From Sugiyamaella lignohabitans (taxonomy: Eukaryota; Ascomycota; Dipodascomycetes; Dipodascales; Trichomonascaceae), in assembly GCF_001640025.1 (NCBI RefSeq), contig NC_031671.1, forward strand, positions 2,542,001 to 2,606,000: a stretch of DNA of 64,000 nucleotides, in the 5' to 3' direction. The first letter of the stretch is position 1. Each line of letters opens with the position of its first letter. A model generated the notes under the pieces. It searched no databases. It saw only the letters and a list, made by a program, of their open reading frames with translations, and had not been told where the DNA came from. The position numbers were made by a program, and so were the translations under genes. This document shows positions 9,204 to 20,342 of the stretch, piece after piece.

Positions 9204-12200
9204 TTATTCCTCTTCGTCATCAATGACTATTTTCCGTCGCTTCTTGACGCTCAGATCCTCATCGTTTTCTTCTTCTGCGAAAGATACAGGGTCAGTTTGC
9301 GATTCAGATGAATTTTCTGGTTCACTTTCAGACATGCTATTAGTGTCGGAACTAGGGTCTTCTGATTGCGATTGGACTTGTTGAAATGAAGGTTGTGGAG
9401 TTTGTGTCCGGATCGAGGATCTTTGAGATTGACTGAAACGCTGCAATGCATCCCCTTCTTCAGCTTGTCCACTATTAGCCTTGCTAATCAATTCACGAAG
9501 TTTCTGTTCAGACTGGAAAAATTCACGCTCACGCTCTTCATCACTTTCATCGTCTGAATCATGAACGAATGCACTACTCTTAATTTTCCGTTGCTTCTCA
9601 TGTTCCTTTTCCAGCTGGCTGTTATGATCTTTCTTTGCCTTTCTTCCACCATTGTCCAGTCTACGTTTCTTTTTCTTTTCTTTGCCATCTTTCTGGAACA
9701 GTTTCTTTCTTGCTCTATCCTTTTCAGCTGTAATAGCCTTTGCAAGTCGTTCGTCTTCTGGTAGAGCATTAAACCGGGGATCAGCAAATCTTGCCGCCAA
9801 ATCCTCGTCATCAGCATCCTCGTCATCTCCGGCAATGAAACCATTCATCTCTTGTTCAGCATTATCATTCTCCTCAGGACCGCTGTAATCGCTGTGATCC
9901 TCAACACTTTCATTTGGTTTTTTACGACGAAGATAGTCAGCTGCAACCATATCGTCATCTAATGTAACTGGTGTGAAGAGATATCTCTTCAACCACTTTT
10001 CTGAACGTTCCAGATCTTCCAAGCTTAAGCTAGAGGGGACTATGCACTTGCCGCTGTCTTCCAGAGTAAAACCAATAAGCTCCAAAAGCAACCTGAATTT
10101 TCCTTCTTTAGTAACCCATTTGGTATGATCTTTATCGATAGCAAGTATTTCATTGATAGCGGCATTGCCATCTTGACTGCGCTTAGTTTTGATTTCACCA
10201 ATTCGTCCAATCAACCACTCTATTAAATTAGACTTTTCTTCGTCTAGCAAAGCAGCAACTACAATGGCGACCTTACGTTCGGCATCTAGACCAAACGATG
10301 ATTTGAATACCCAGACAGCTGCCGTCCTCGAAACCTTCGAATCCTTAGGTTTATCGTAACCGTGATCGAAGTAATACCAGGTATCAGGCATTTTAGAAAA
10401 TAGTAATTCCACATATAGAGATGGAGTTCTTTCGACCGCTTCCTCGAACTTGGCCATGTAATACGATAAAAACTTTTCTACCTCTTTGCGAGCTATAGTA
10501 TCGTGCGACAATCCACTAGTAGAAGAACTTGTCATGTCTTGTAGCAGCTTCATAAAATCTAGACTGAAAAACAGCGCATGGGCCTCTCGCTTGACAAAGG
10601 TACGATGGAAATAAGCCACAGCCCACATGATTTCTCGGTCTGAAAGCTCTTGGTAATTCTGTAAAAATGTTTTATAAGTGTCTACCGTAGGCTCATTAAT
10701 AAGCTTTGCCTCGAAACGAGCGAATTCGAATTTTCGTTCGTGGGTGACTCTCTTGGATTCTTCGTCTTCATTTTCATCAACAATATCATCCATGTCGTCT
10801 TCTGCAGCAGCCTTCTTCTTTCGCTGTCTGCGCCTGCTTCGAACAAAGTGAGCAGTGTGTTGCTTAGAAAACGATTCAAGCATCTTAAGAACAATGTGCA
10901 TTAGTTCAATACAATCCTTGATGTATGCGGCATTCTTGTTGCTGGCAGTTCGGGGAATGGAAGCGAGCATGTTGAGAGTTGCCTCTTCATAAAACAATCT
11001 TGTTTTCATATTATCAGCAATCTCTCTGTCTTCTTCTGAAGCAGACCTGTCCATATCCTTTATTGTCAATAAAACTTGTTTGTAGCACAGGATACTTGCA
11101 TAGCAAACATCTTCATTTTGAAACTCGCCCTTTTCAAAGCTCTCTCTCATTAACTTTGAGACTACTATAAATGATCGTTGATTCAGAACTGCTCCAATGA
11201 CACCGAAATCAGGGGGTTCTGAGCTATTAGCACGTTGTGCTCGCCTAGCTCTCTCAGCATCCAAAAACCAGCCGATAAGATATAGATAATGGATCTTGTG
11301 TATCTCTAGTAATCGGTCATTATCCTGTTCGATAAGTTTACGAACGTCGGTAAACAGGTAATTAAAACAGCCATCAATGAAAGTGGTTACAAATTTACGA
11401 ATGATTATCTTGGCATCGTCATTCAGAGAAACAGATGTGTTCCATTGTCCCTAGTACGTTAGTATCAGATTATGCTCCAACCTGGGTCAATAGTAGCTTT
11501 ACTCACTCCATATTCGCTGACTCTAGCTGCTCGCTTATGCCATTTCTTGCTAGTGTCGACCTTGTCCAGAGTCGCAGATGTATCCCAGAGACCACCTTGA
11601 CCAGACACAGAGAGTCTACCTTTTTCCATGATATCCATTGAAATCATCGTACCAAAACGGTTGTGACGACTTGGCGCATGTCTTTGAATATCTCTTCGTA
11701 TATCTTTTTCTCTTGCTAATAGATCACTAAGATCGCCTCTCTTCTTAACGGGTTGCACACTTCCTGGAGGTGGTGCAATTATATCGCTAACAGGAATATT
11801 ATGAAGAAGATAGAATACCGATTCTAGTACTCCTGTATCTTGAACTTCAAAATTGTGACCTATACCAGCTCCTAAAGTGATGATGAAATCTAGGACCCTC
11901 TGTTTATTGAAGCAATTGATTGTAGTGGTTCGTGAAATATCATCCCCAAAACTTTCCCATTCTGCAAAGGTTTTGGCAGAAGCACTAGTAGTCTCAGCCT
12001 CAATTGAAAGAATATTTCGAATAAAAAATACCACTAATTTAATAATACCATTATCACGCGGTGTGCGGTCGATTTTTGACAATTTCAAACTGGGTATAGC
12101 CAATCTTATTATCGCGCGGAACACCAATTTCTTTGGATGATTCAAAACAGCCCGTTTGTATCTGGCCCTAGCCAATTCTAAATGTGGCGCATGGCGATAA

Positions 12201-12604
12201 TGATTAGTAGTAGAAGTCAGTTTATTCAGTTCAAGAGGCCAAGTCAAAGGTACTAATAACTCAAGACATGCTAAAGCTATTCTATCCATGTTCTTAGTAG
12301 GTGGGTTCGTTTTACTTTGAGACCGTTCTTCCCATAGAGTTAAAATCTCGATTAAATCAAATGGCACCAATTTAGTTTCAGAGAGGGCTCTAGCGATATC
12401 CCAACGATCCAATCGTTCATCATAGCCCTTTAGCCATCGTTTCAAATCTCTTAAACAAGCCAATGCGTCATCTCCAAGTTTATAAACTTTGAACGGGTCT
12501 GTGAAATCTGGACCACCAAGAGCTGATACAAGATTCGTAATATGGGCTTTAATTTCCGGATCTACCCCACCCAATCCATAGGCATCATCTTCAAAAAAAT
12601 CCAT
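9204..12604 (-). CDS. TOF1: Fork protection complex subunit Tof1/Swi1 (Timeless family, 2 exons)
   Basis: Exon 1 is 11507-12604 and exon 2 is 9204-11450. The 56-nt intron has donor GTGAGT, branch ACTAAC and acceptor CTAG, and splicing restores one frame of 1114 residues. The N-terminal half matches the Timeless domain: Leu-Arg-Asp-Leu-Lys-Arg-Trp-Leu-Lys, the Trp-Asp-Ile-Ala-Arg-Ala-Leu segment, and across the splice a Phe-Thr-Asp-Val-Arg-Lys-Leu-Ile-Glu helix. A highly charged Lys/Glu-rich region near Arg-Arg-Arg-Gln-Arg-Lys-Lys-Lys precedes a second helical block. The last 250 residues are acidic and disordered, ending in a Lys-Lys-Arg-Arg-Lys nuclear-localisation-like patch. Tof1 with Csm3 travels with the replisome, pauses forks and supports the S-phase checkpoint. 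The ATG at 12604 is the first in frame. Confidence 0.93.
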
Positions 12605-12961
12605 GTTCGTGGTTATCACGGTTTGATTTGATTAAAAGTTTGGAGAGCGAGTTCAGTTGTAACGCGGTTCGCGATCTGTAGCTGCATTATTTAATTACTG
12701 TTGGAGCAGCGCGTTTTATAACGGGAACTGCAGAAAGTCACGTGTGAAATCTAATCAGCCGGAGCATATGATAATGATAAGATAAAATATTCCTGATTAA
12801 AAAAAAAAAAATCATGATCTATTCTCACGTAAATTCCAGATTCAGACTAGCATAGCCAAGATATTTATAATTACTACTCCATAGTTCATCTTTCGTCTAT
12901 AATGTACATGCAACCGTATTCTACATCCAATAGCCTATATCAGCCCAGGAAAACTTACAGT
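12605..12961. other. TOF1 promoter and MDE1 3' flank
   Basis: 357 bp between two minus-strand genes, with an A12 run near 12800. No gene is visible. Confidence 0.5.
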
Positions 12962-13732
12962 CTATTTGTGAGCGTGTTTCTCAGAGCCAATTGTTCCAGC
13001 AGGGTCAATGTTGAATTTTCTCATCTCAATAGCCAGATCAAGGAGATAGTGAATACATTCATTAATAATTTTGGCCTTGGTTACAGTTGGTCCCCAAACG
13101 TAAATACCATGTCGACGTACCAATACAGCAGTTGCACCAGGATATTCAACTAGAGCTTTAGACAAATCAGGAGTCAAATCTTCTTCCTCGGCTGTATTTT
13201 CTATAATAGGAATGACCAAAGTGTCAAAAAAGCTTAGATTGCCGGCTTCGACAACCTTTGGAATACCCTTGATCTGCTCGATATTAGCAATGCGGAATTC
13301 TTTGTCATATAAAAGAGTTGCCATTACCGCCGACTGTGAATGTGTATGAATACAGGCACCAGCATTTCGCATTGTATAGGCTGCTAAGAACAGTGGAGTG
13401 CATGCTGATGGTTTATATGATTGCGGTTTGCGGACATATTCTTTTGTTTTCAAATCCATTACAAACATATCTTCAGGTTTCATTTTCTAAACAAATTTGT
13501 TAGAACCAGGAGTTAAATTACTGAGTCAATTGTTGAATTTGAAAAAACATACTTCTTTCTCAACACCAGATGGAGCCAGGTAAACCAAGTCACCCTGACG
13601 AATGCTCATACCACCGCCTGTGCCTGGAACCCAGTCAAACTCATAAAATAATCGACAAAGACTCGAAATCTGAGCTGCTGGATGGCCCTCATCAGAACTG
13701 ATATACTTTTCTGTCGCTTCGTCTACACTCAT
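12962..13732 (-). CDS. MDE1: Methylthioribulose-1-phosphate dehydratase (2 exons)
   Basis: Exon 1 is 13553-13732 and exon 2 is 12962-13486. The 66-nt intron has donor GTATGT, branch TCTAAC and acceptor TTAG, giving 234 residues, close to the yeast enzyme. Class II aldolase-fold landmarks are present: Pro-Gly-Thr-Gly-Gly-Gly-Met-Ser near residue 37, Leu-Ala-Pro-Ser-Gly-Val before the splice, Met-Lys-Pro-Glu-Asp-Met-Phe-Val just after it, and the metal-binding His-Thr-His-Ser-Gln-Ser with a later Arg-Arg-His-Gly. The enzyme dehydrates 5-methylthioribulose-1-phosphate in the methionine salvage pathway in the cytosol. The ATG at 13732 (Met-Ser-Val-Asp-Glu-Ala) is the only start in exon 1. It is divergent from BRE1. 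Confidence 0.95.
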
Positions 13733-14298
13733 AATTAAATATTTGGCACTTTGGATGTTCAAAGCTCGTATGAATCTAATCGCACTTATCTCCAGAATGA
13801 TATCTGCACGTGCCGCACGGCTACTCTTTGATTACTGTGAAGCTTTTAAAAGAACAGCTAATTACTTTCTTTCAAGTAGCATGAGCTCAAAATGTGACGA
13901 TAATACTAGCCTTTGTTGTTAAAAATAAAACATTGGTGGATATTCAATTGTTGTTATATGATTGTATCTATTTCTCAACCACCCACATAGACTTCTGTTC
14001 AATGCGGCTTACGAGGCTCAGGGTTAGGCTCTCACAATAGATGAAAATTTCACTACGGCAACGGCCTGACATAAGAGAGGGTTGGGATTTATTTTATTGC
14101 AGAACAGACCAACTTTAGTTTAGTACTCTACTTATCACACGACACTTCACATATTGAAGGTTGAGACCCAGGTCTGATTAATATAGAACGAGCAAGTGAT
14201 TCGTGTGTTAACACGCGTAGGAGGGTGAACCACGAAAAAGAAAATTTGTGACGACTTGAAAAAACCGACAAAAGACTTGTGTAGTAAGATCTGGGATT
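13733..14298. other. Divergent promoter region MDE1 / BRE1
   Basis: 566 bp between two start codons, AT-rich, with no ORF or repeat of note. It must contain both promoters. Confidence 0.5.
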
Positions 14299-16479
14299 AT
14301 GGAAGAAGATAAAAAGCGAACATTAGATCAGTCAGCTGCCTTGACAAACGGTCATGACGAACCACAAAAAAAACGGCCCCTGTTAAATAATGACGCTAAC
14401 AGGCGATTATCTACACAAGAACCGTTGGGTCCTTTGACGGTGGAAGATATCGCTCAGTTCCAGAAGGAGGCTATCTTCAGACAAATGAAAGCTTACAAGC
14501 GTGAGCGTGATTTACTTGAAGATAAGAGCGTCATTCTGGAGAAACGGTATTCTTCTCTCGAAAAGTCATTCATTTCATTAGACGAATGGTGGGTCCAACT
14601 GCTAGATACTCTGTTTCCAAACGGATCCAGTAGTAGCGACGAGGTAGTCTCGTTGCTACAGTTTTCCTTGAATGATGTAGAAGAAGAATCAGACGAGTTC
14701 AAAGAGAATTTAGAAGCCAAAAACACGCTTATCAAGGCTCGTATCAGTGCATGGGTAAAATCACACCCCCCTAATTCATCAACTGAAGCCGAGATCAAAG
14801 AATCTTTAGCAAAAGTTAGCCAAGCGTTACATTCGGTACGAACACAAAATCAAGCATTAGTTTCGTCGAAATCTGTTTTAACAGCTCAAGTCGAAGACTT
14901 AAAAGAAAAGTATTTATCAGCCGAAAAGAAATTAGAGCGATACGAGTCGCCTTCAGTTGCCAGAGTCCAGCAATCAGTCATTAAAAGAGAAGACTCAACT
15001 GATGAGGTAGATGAAAAATCTAGCACAGACTCTGGTAAAGACGGAAACGAATCGGGAGCTGCTGCTTCTGTGGAAACTTTGGCCGAACTCGAAAAGCTGA
15101 AAACGGCTCTCGACAACTCCGAGGCAACTGTCACCAAACAAAACGATCATATCAAAGAGTTTGAAGCGCAAATCAGTACACTAAACAACCAAATACAGAG
15201 TCTAAATGCCAGACTAATCAATTTACCAAAAGAAGATTTGGAAAAATCGGAAATCGTCAGGTCTCTGTGGCTCCGAAACGACGAGCTCAAAAAGACTGTA
15301 GACACCCTCAAGGCAACTAATGAAAAATTAGACAGCGAGCGATCCAAGCTACGAGTGGGTCAGGAGGAATTCGAAAGCAAGATTCGAAATGAATATAGAA
15401 CCAAAAAGGAATCTCTAGAACAACAAATTACAAAACTAGAACAGGACGTTGCTCGTATTCGAAGTGCTCGAGACGACCTCCTATCCGAGGTCAACATCAA
15501 AAAAGCCGCAGAATCAGAACGCAAAAAGGCCTTTGAGGAACTAAACTCACTGGTATCGATCCGTGAAGCGCGCATTAAAACACTAGAAGAGGAGATTGCA
15601 CGTTTAAAAGACCAGTCCGACTCGACTGCTTCATTAACGAAAAGCGCTATTTCCGAGCAAATCAATGGCGCTGCCAATGACTCGGATAAACTCGAACTGG
15701 CTATCAATTTAGCTGAAAAGTTACAAAGACAGAACAAAAGTCTTCTTGCCGAACTTCCTGGACTTGAACAAGCATTCGCTCAAGCACACGCCAAAGTGAC
15801 ATCGAAAGCCAATGACGTGGTTGAACAAGAGGCTCTTGTAAATAAGTTAAAGGCTGAGAAAGTGCGTGCTGATGAAAAGTATTTCTCAGCCATGCGAGCC
15901 AAGGACCAACTGACCAACGAGAACAACCGGCTTAAATCACAACTCAATAAAAGTGCCGATCTCATCCAACAACTAAAGGAACTGGAAACCACACACACCC
16001 AGACCATCACCTCACTCCGAAAGCAAATCGACGAGTTAAACAAAGCCCACGAGTCACATAACCACGATATCCAGGCGTCCAAACGGTCACTCAGCGAACG
16101 CCAGTACCGGATCGACTCTGCATCACGACACATTGAACAACTCAAAGAAGAAGTTCGTCACAAAACCGATGCTGTTAAAAAAGAGATCGATTCACGTCAC
16201 AGCTTAGAAATCGAGATCGAGAAGCTCAAGCGACAAGTCGAGGCCAAACGACTCACCACAGCCGGCGGCGGTTCAGCCGCCGAAGAGCAATTAGAAGCCC
16301 TACGGTCCATCGCCATCTGCTCACTGTGCTCCAAAAACTGGAAAGACACGGCCATCAAAGTATGTGGCCACGTCTTCTGCAGCGACTGCGCCAAAGACCG
16401 ACTCAACGCGCGTCTCCGCAAATGTCCCATGTGCAACAAGCAGTACTCCTTTAACGACCTCCTCCCCGTCCATCTGTAG
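14299..16479 (+). CDS. BRE1: E3 ubiquitin ligase for histone H2B, Bre1
   Basis: A single 726-residue frame. The N terminus has a basic patch (Lys-Lys-Arg-Pro-Leu) followed by the Bre1-specific Pro-Leu-Thr-Val-Glu-Asp-Ile-Ala-Gln-Phe-Gln-Lys-Glu-Ala-Ile-Phe-Arg-Gln segment. The middle (about 60-650) is almost continuous coiled coil. The C terminus carries a C3HC4 RING (about 672-714): Cys-Ser-Leu-Cys, then Cys-Gly-His-Val-Phe-Cys-x2-Cys, then Cys-Pro-Met-Cys. With Rad6, Bre1 monoubiquitinates the H2B tail in chromatin, which is needed for H3K4 and H3K79 methylation. Length and architecture match yeast Bre1 (about 700 residues). A half-palindrome begins 38 bp after the stop. Confidence 0.95.
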   Translation: MEEDKKRTLDQSAALTNGHDEPQKKRPLLNNDANRRLSTQEPLGPLTVEDIAQFQKEAIFRQMKAYKRERDLLEDKSVILEKRYSSLEKSFISLDEWWVQLLDTLFPNGSSSSDEVVSLLQFSLNDVEEESDEFKENLEAKNTLIKARISAWVKSHPPNSSTEAEIKESLAKVSQALHSVRTQNQALVSSKSVLTAQVEDLKEKYLSAEKKLERYESPSVARVQQSVIKREDSTDEVDEKSSTDSGKDGNESGAAASVETLAELEKLKTALDNSEATVTKQNDHIKEFEAQISTLNNQIQSLNARLINLPKEDLEKSEIVRSLWLRNDELKKTVDTLKATNEKLDSERSKLRVGQEEFESKIRNEYRTKKESLEQQITKLEQDVARIRSARDDLLSEVNIKKAAESERKKAFEELNSLVSIREARIKTLEEEIARLKDQSDSTASLTKSAISEQINGAANDSDKLELAINLAEKLQRQNKSLLAELPGLEQAFAQAHAKVTSKANDVVEQEALVNKLKAEKVRADEKYFSAMRAKDQLTNENNRLKSQLNKSADLIQQLKELETTHTQTITSLRKQIDELNKAHESHNHDIQASKRSLSERQYRIDSASRHIEQLKEEVRHKTDAVKKEIDSRHSLEIEIEKLKRQVEAKRLTTAGGGSAAEEQLEALRSIAICSLCSKNWKDTAIKVCGHVFCSDCAKDRLNARLRKCPMCNKQYSFNDLLPVHL

Positions 16480-16516
16480 AATAGCTAGCCCTAAAATACA
16501 CGACGATCCACGCCCT

Positions 16517-16572
16517 CTCCTGCGAAGCAGGAGCAACCAGGGTCTGGGGCGGAGCCCCAGCCGCCGGAGGCA
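16517..16572 (+). repeat. Palindromic element, right half only (outward-facing pair, part 1)
   Basis: A 56-bp module: inner hairpin CTCCTGC-GAA-GCAGGAG followed by a full right arm ending GCCGGAGGCA. Its partner module at 16643-16698 is its reverse complement, so the pair is inside-out compared with a normal copy. It begins 38 bp after the BRE1 stop. Confidence 0.9.
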
Positions 16573-16642
16573 GACCCTGACGCACATGCAATGCAACCTT
16601 ATGCAAGGGCCAACGGTCAGTGTGCGTCGAGGTGGGGGGTGC

Positions 16643-16698
16643 TGCCTCCGGCGGCTGGGGCTCCGCCCCAGACCCTGGTTGCTCCTGCTTCGCAGGAG
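16643..16698 (-). repeat. Palindromic element, left half only (outward-facing pair, part 2)
   Basis: A 56-bp module: left arm TGCCTCCGGCGGC onward, then CTCCTGC-TTC-GCAGGAG. It is the reverse complement of 16517-16572, separated by a 70-bp spacer, and ends 38 bp from the stop codon of the carrier gene. Confidence 0.9.
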
Positions 16699-16735
16699 GG
16701 GTAGGAGACTGGTTTTAGTGTAACATGTTCTAGTT

Positions 16736-17620
16736 TTATCCGAGGAGACGGAGCGTGAGTTCTACGGACGCGAATGTGGACGCCGAGGCAGGGATGGCTC
16801 GTAAGAGGGTGGGCACGATGCCTCGCCAGAACCCTTTGATGCCGCTTTTTTGGAAGGTGGTTTTGGCGGCATCGATTGCGGTGAGTCGCGATCCGAATGG
16901 GTGGCCCTGGACTTGGCTTTTGATGACGTCTAAGGGGTACGAAGCCAGCCATAGCGCTTCACCTGCCAGACCGCCGAATGCCATGAGTTTCCAGGCAGGA
17001 ATGTCTTTTCGACTGGCCACTTCTGGTTTCGCCATTTCTCGTGCCATTAGGTACTCGAACGTCAGAAACCACACTCCGTATGCTTGTACTTCACGAAGAA
17101 GAGTCACGGTGAACCCGCGGTACAGACCAGCAATGCCGTATTTCTGGCGGATATGTTTAGCAGCATCAAACGGTCCTTTATACTTGGCATCTTTTTGAGT
17201 TTGAATGAGAATTCTTAAATGTTCGACTGGCGAGGCAATAAAACTGTTAGCAAGACCGGCTGTTGCTCCCGCGATGTAGAATTGAGGATATGTCAATTGA
17301 TGAGGCGAGTTGTTTGTTCGTTGGTTATAGGATAGCAGCTGTCGTTTGGCTTCATGGAATGCGTAGAATTGCACCGATACACACGCCCCTACACCTATCA
17401 ACGGAGCAGTAGTTCCTTTATAAAAAGCACTCAACCCTTCATTTTTCAGGGTCTGAGTGACCGCCTCAACCCCCGAACTGAACTGACCAGTCTGAAGTCG
17501 CACTTTCACCAGATCAAATGGCTGGCCCACCAGCACCTGCACGGCTCCACCCACAAACCCAGCACCAGTGTCTTTCACCTTCCGCGAAATAGAATTATCA
17601 GGACGTCCTACTTCCGCCAT
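16736..17620 (-). CDS. Mitochondrial carrier, YMC1/YMC2-like
   Basis: 294 residues with the three-fold mitochondrial carrier repeat. The signatures are Pro-Phe-Asp-Leu-Val-Lys-Val-Arg-Leu-Gln in repeat 1, a degenerate Pro-Val-Glu-His-Leu-Arg-Ile-Leu-Ile-Gln in repeat 2, and Pro-Leu-Asp-Val-Ile-Lys-Ser-Gln-Val-Gln in repeat 3. The Pro-Val/Ile-Glu-His form of repeat 2 is typical of yeast Ymc1/Ymc2 (glycine or glutamate-related transport in the inner membrane). Carnitine (Crc1) and ornithine (Ort1) carriers are close relatives and cannot be excluded. The first ATG in frame is 17620, directly before the conserved region. It is convergent with BRE1. Confidence 0.85.
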   Translation of the reverse strand: MAEVGRPDNSISRKVKDTGAGFVGGAVQVLVGQPFDLVKVRLQTGQFSSGVEAVTQTLKNEGLSAFYKGTTAPLIGVGACVSVQFYAFHEAKRQLLSYNQRTNNSPHQLTYPQFYIAGATAGLANSFIASPVEHLRILIQTQKDAKYKGPFDAAKHIRQKYGIAGLYRGFTVTLLREVQAYGVWFLTFEYLMAREMAKPEVASRKDIPAWKLMAFGGLAGEALWLASYPLDVIKSQVQGHPFGSRLTAIDAAKTTFQKSGIKGFWRGIVPTLLRAIPASASTFASVELTLRLLG

Positions 17621-17741
17621 TGCTCCGTCAACAAAATCAACACCCAACTGGCCAACTTTCCCGGCCTGAAAAGTTCATTTCTCTCTTCTGATCTCACATA
17701 ACTTTTCCAAATTGCGTCATTCGCCGTGACCGGGGTGTGTG

Positions 17742-18001
17742 TGCCTCCGGCGGCTGGGGCTCCGCCCCAGACCCCGCGGCTCCTCTCGCTGCGCTCGAGT
17801 CGAGCGAGGGGGTGTCCAGAGGAAAAGGGGGGGGGGGTGGTCAACAGCGGGTGGTTTTTCTAGAGTCGGGTGAAAAAAAAAAAAAACCTGACAGGACCCC
17901 TCTCCACCGCCCCACCACCAGCCCAAACCCTCCGCAAAACAACTCGAGCGAAGCGAGAGGAGCAACCAGGGTCTGGGGCGGAGCCCCAGCCGCCGGAGGC
18001 A
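17742..18001. repeat. Palindromic element with expanded loop
   Basis: 260 bp. Both arms are intact and both inner hairpins are of the CTCGAG type, so the complementary stem is longer (about 55 bp per side) than in other copies. The loop holds about 140 bp of unrelated sequence containing G10 and A14 runs. It may be two solo modules facing each other rather than one expanded copy. Confidence 0.9.
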
Positions 18002-18243
18002 GACCGCCCCGAGAAATTTCGAGGGTCCCGGAAGACCCTGGCAGCGGACTCAGGGGTAACAGGATCCCAGTCGGGCACGGGCGCGGCGGTGCAAACTTTA
18101 AATTTTCCGGCGTCGAATGAGCAGCGCTCAATTAGGGAATACGCTAGACCCGAACCAGTAGCACCATTAGCCTCGAAACCGCAACCCGTTTCGGGCCAAG
18201 CCCCGCCTGCCTGTTCGGTGTGGTCGGGGTCTGGAGCCCTCGC

Positions 18244-18389
18244 TGCCTCCGGCGGCTGGGGCTCCGCCCCAGACCCAGCTGCTCCTCTCGCTGCGCTCGA
18301 GTCGTTTACGTCGGGGAGTCCTCCTCGCTAAAACTCCTGCGAAGCAGGAGCAACCCGGGTCTGGGGCGGAGCCCCAGCCGCCGGAGGCA
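18244..18389 (+). repeat. Palindromic double-hairpin element, full copy
   Basis: 146 bp with perfect arms; CTCGAG-type hairpin left, CTCCTGC-GAA-GCAGGAG right. It lies in the gene-free region upstream of the WSC gene. Confidence 0.95.
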
Positions 18390-19075
18390 GACCCCCCGCC
18401 AGCCGTGCGGGACGCGAGGGTTAGGCCAAGGGAATTGCTTTTTGCCAGGAATTCAAGGGGGTGGAAAATGCAGGTGATAACAGAGTTGTAGCCCTGGAAA
18501 CAGGCCGTGGCTGGAGCGCGAGAGAGATAACCGAGAGTACGGTAGGTTCGTTCGTAGCGAGCCTGACGGGCTGGCAGGCGAAGGCCGCCAAGGACTTTTT
18601 CTCCACCAAAAAAAAGCGGCGTATAATGAGAATTATAAATTTATACTTTTTTTCGGGGTTGAATGGCCGTCCGACTGCTGCTGCCTGTGAGACCGCGGCC
18701 GCCTCATCAGCCAGCAGCACAGGCAGATCTCGTTCGGCCTTGCAAGCTCCTGCCGGGCTGCCACTCGCCCGGCCGGTGGGCCCAGGTGTCACTAGCCCAC
18801 ATCGGCCAGGCCAGCAGCCAGGCCAGCCGGCTGGGGTCCCTTCCCTCAAACCAGGCAGGCAGCCAGGCTGGAGGCGGCCGCGGCAGTCAAAAGTGTCAGC
18901 CAATTAACCCCTTTTTCGCGCTTGCCCGCCCGCGACGGCCGCCTTTTTCTGTCCCGTCCTGGCACTCGCGTGTCTCGCACATTAACTTCTGCTGCAGACG
19001 CCGCCGATCCGTCGCTCATAGACGTAAACGGCAGACAGCTAAATTTTTTATTCCGGCACCAGGGGGGTCCGGGTC

Positions 19076-19216
19076 TGCCTCCGGCGGCTGGGGCTCCGCC
19101 CCAGACCCTGGTTGCTCCTGCTTCGCAGGAGTTTGGCAGGGACAGCCCACGCAACGACTCGAGCGCAGCGAGAGGAGCAGCCAGGGTCTGGGGCGGAGCC
19201 CCAGCCGCCGGAGGCA
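19076..19216 (-). repeat. Palindromic double-hairpin element, full copy (reverse orientation)
   Basis: 141 bp with perfect arms; the CTCCTGC-TTC-GCAGGAG hairpin is on the left and the CTCGAG type on the right. A G6 run precedes it and a C6 run follows it. Confidence 0.95.
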
Positions 19217-19583
19217 CACCATCCCCCCTAGTGACCCCCATTCTTGCTCCCGTTGCGGCGGCCCCGCGATAGGCGTGGTGTGCGTCCGGAAGCGCGTTTG
19301 CAGCATGCATATGCGTGTTCGCGATCTGCTGTCTCCCCTCTCAGGCCCATCCCAGGCCCCTCCCAGGCCCCTCCCTCCCCCTCAGGTCTCCCCATTCGGG
19401 CCCCGCCAGGCCCCTCCCTGTGGACAGAAGCTAGGCCCAGACGAGCGTGGCCATGCGACAGCAGGAGCGTTGCTGGCGTTTTCTATATTTTGTTTTTTTT
19501 CTTGCTGCTGTTATTTATTTTATTTCTATTTTTGATATTGGATTTTTTGATTTTTATTTTTTTGGTTTCATTCGCTCACGCAA

Positions 19584-19612
19584 CCAGGTCACTCGCTCGC
19601 TCGCTCGCTCAT
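19584..19612. repeat. (CTCG)n microsatellite
   Basis: A short tandem CTCG run in the pyrimidine-rich leader region upstream of the WSC gene. Confidence 0.7.
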
Positions 19613-20127
19613 CCATCCTCTGAACAGCATTATTTTCCACTGCTTGACTGCCTGACTGACTGCTTCTGCTTCTGCTGCTGCTGCTCTGCTCATCCTTCAG
19701 CCAGACTCAGACACCCACAGATCGGATATCCACCACCTGGCAGCCAGCTTTTATTATTATTTTATTTTATTATCTCACACAAAACACTCACACCACTCAC
19801 TCACTCACTCATCCACAAATTTACAAATTTACAGATTCACACATCCTAAGAAAGCAGGGCATTGACGATTTTTTATTTAATCAATCTAAAAAAAATCGCC
19901 TGTCGAACCCATCAAAAAAATATAATCCAACATCCAACCTCTGCTGGTGCCTGGTTCCTCAGTCAACCACAAACGAACACCAGCACCCGACTCTCGCTTC
20001 ACTTACCACCCCAACAGCACCCGTCAGCCGACCACTCTCGGCTCACGAACCTCTTCTCCGCCCACCGACGCGAACTCACCGCTTCACGGGCCCCTCAACA
20101 CCACCACAGTCGCGTCACTTCCTAACT

Positions 20128-20342
20128 GTAAGTACTTCAAGGGGGGGGACTGCCTCCGGCGGCTGGGGCTCCGCCCCAGACCCTGGTTGCTCCTCTCGCT
20201 TCGCTCGAGTCGTTGCGTCTCGGTCCCCAGCAAAAAAACTCCTGCGAAGCAGGAGCAACCAGGGTCTGGGGCGGAGCCCCAGCCGCCGGAGGCAGTCCTC
20301 GACCCCCCTAGCACACCCAGGAAACAGAACTAACCCGTGTAG
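20128..20342 (+). other. Probable 5'-UTR intron of the WSC gene carrying a palindromic element
   Basis: The donor is GTAAGT at 20128. The end is ACTAAC-CCGTGTAG (acceptor at 20342), seven bases before the ATG. Length is 215 nt, of which 144 are the palindromic element at 20151-20294; without it the intron would be 71 nt, an ordinary size here. No coding frame is needed upstream because the downstream ORF starts with a signal peptide. Confidence 0.65.
20151..20294 (+). repeat. Palindromic double-hairpin element inside a 5'-UTR intron
   Basis: 144 bp with perfect arms; CTCGAG type left, CTCCTGC-GAA-GCAGGAG right. The palindrome extends four more bases at each side (GGAC and GTCC). Confidence 0.95.

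Noticed and set aside
18663..19535. A 290-codon plus-strand frame in the GC-rich region upstream of the WSC gene
   Set aside because: It has low-complexity Pro/Ala/Arg composition, passes through a stop-free palindromic element, shows no family motif, and overlapping frames are open on both strands.
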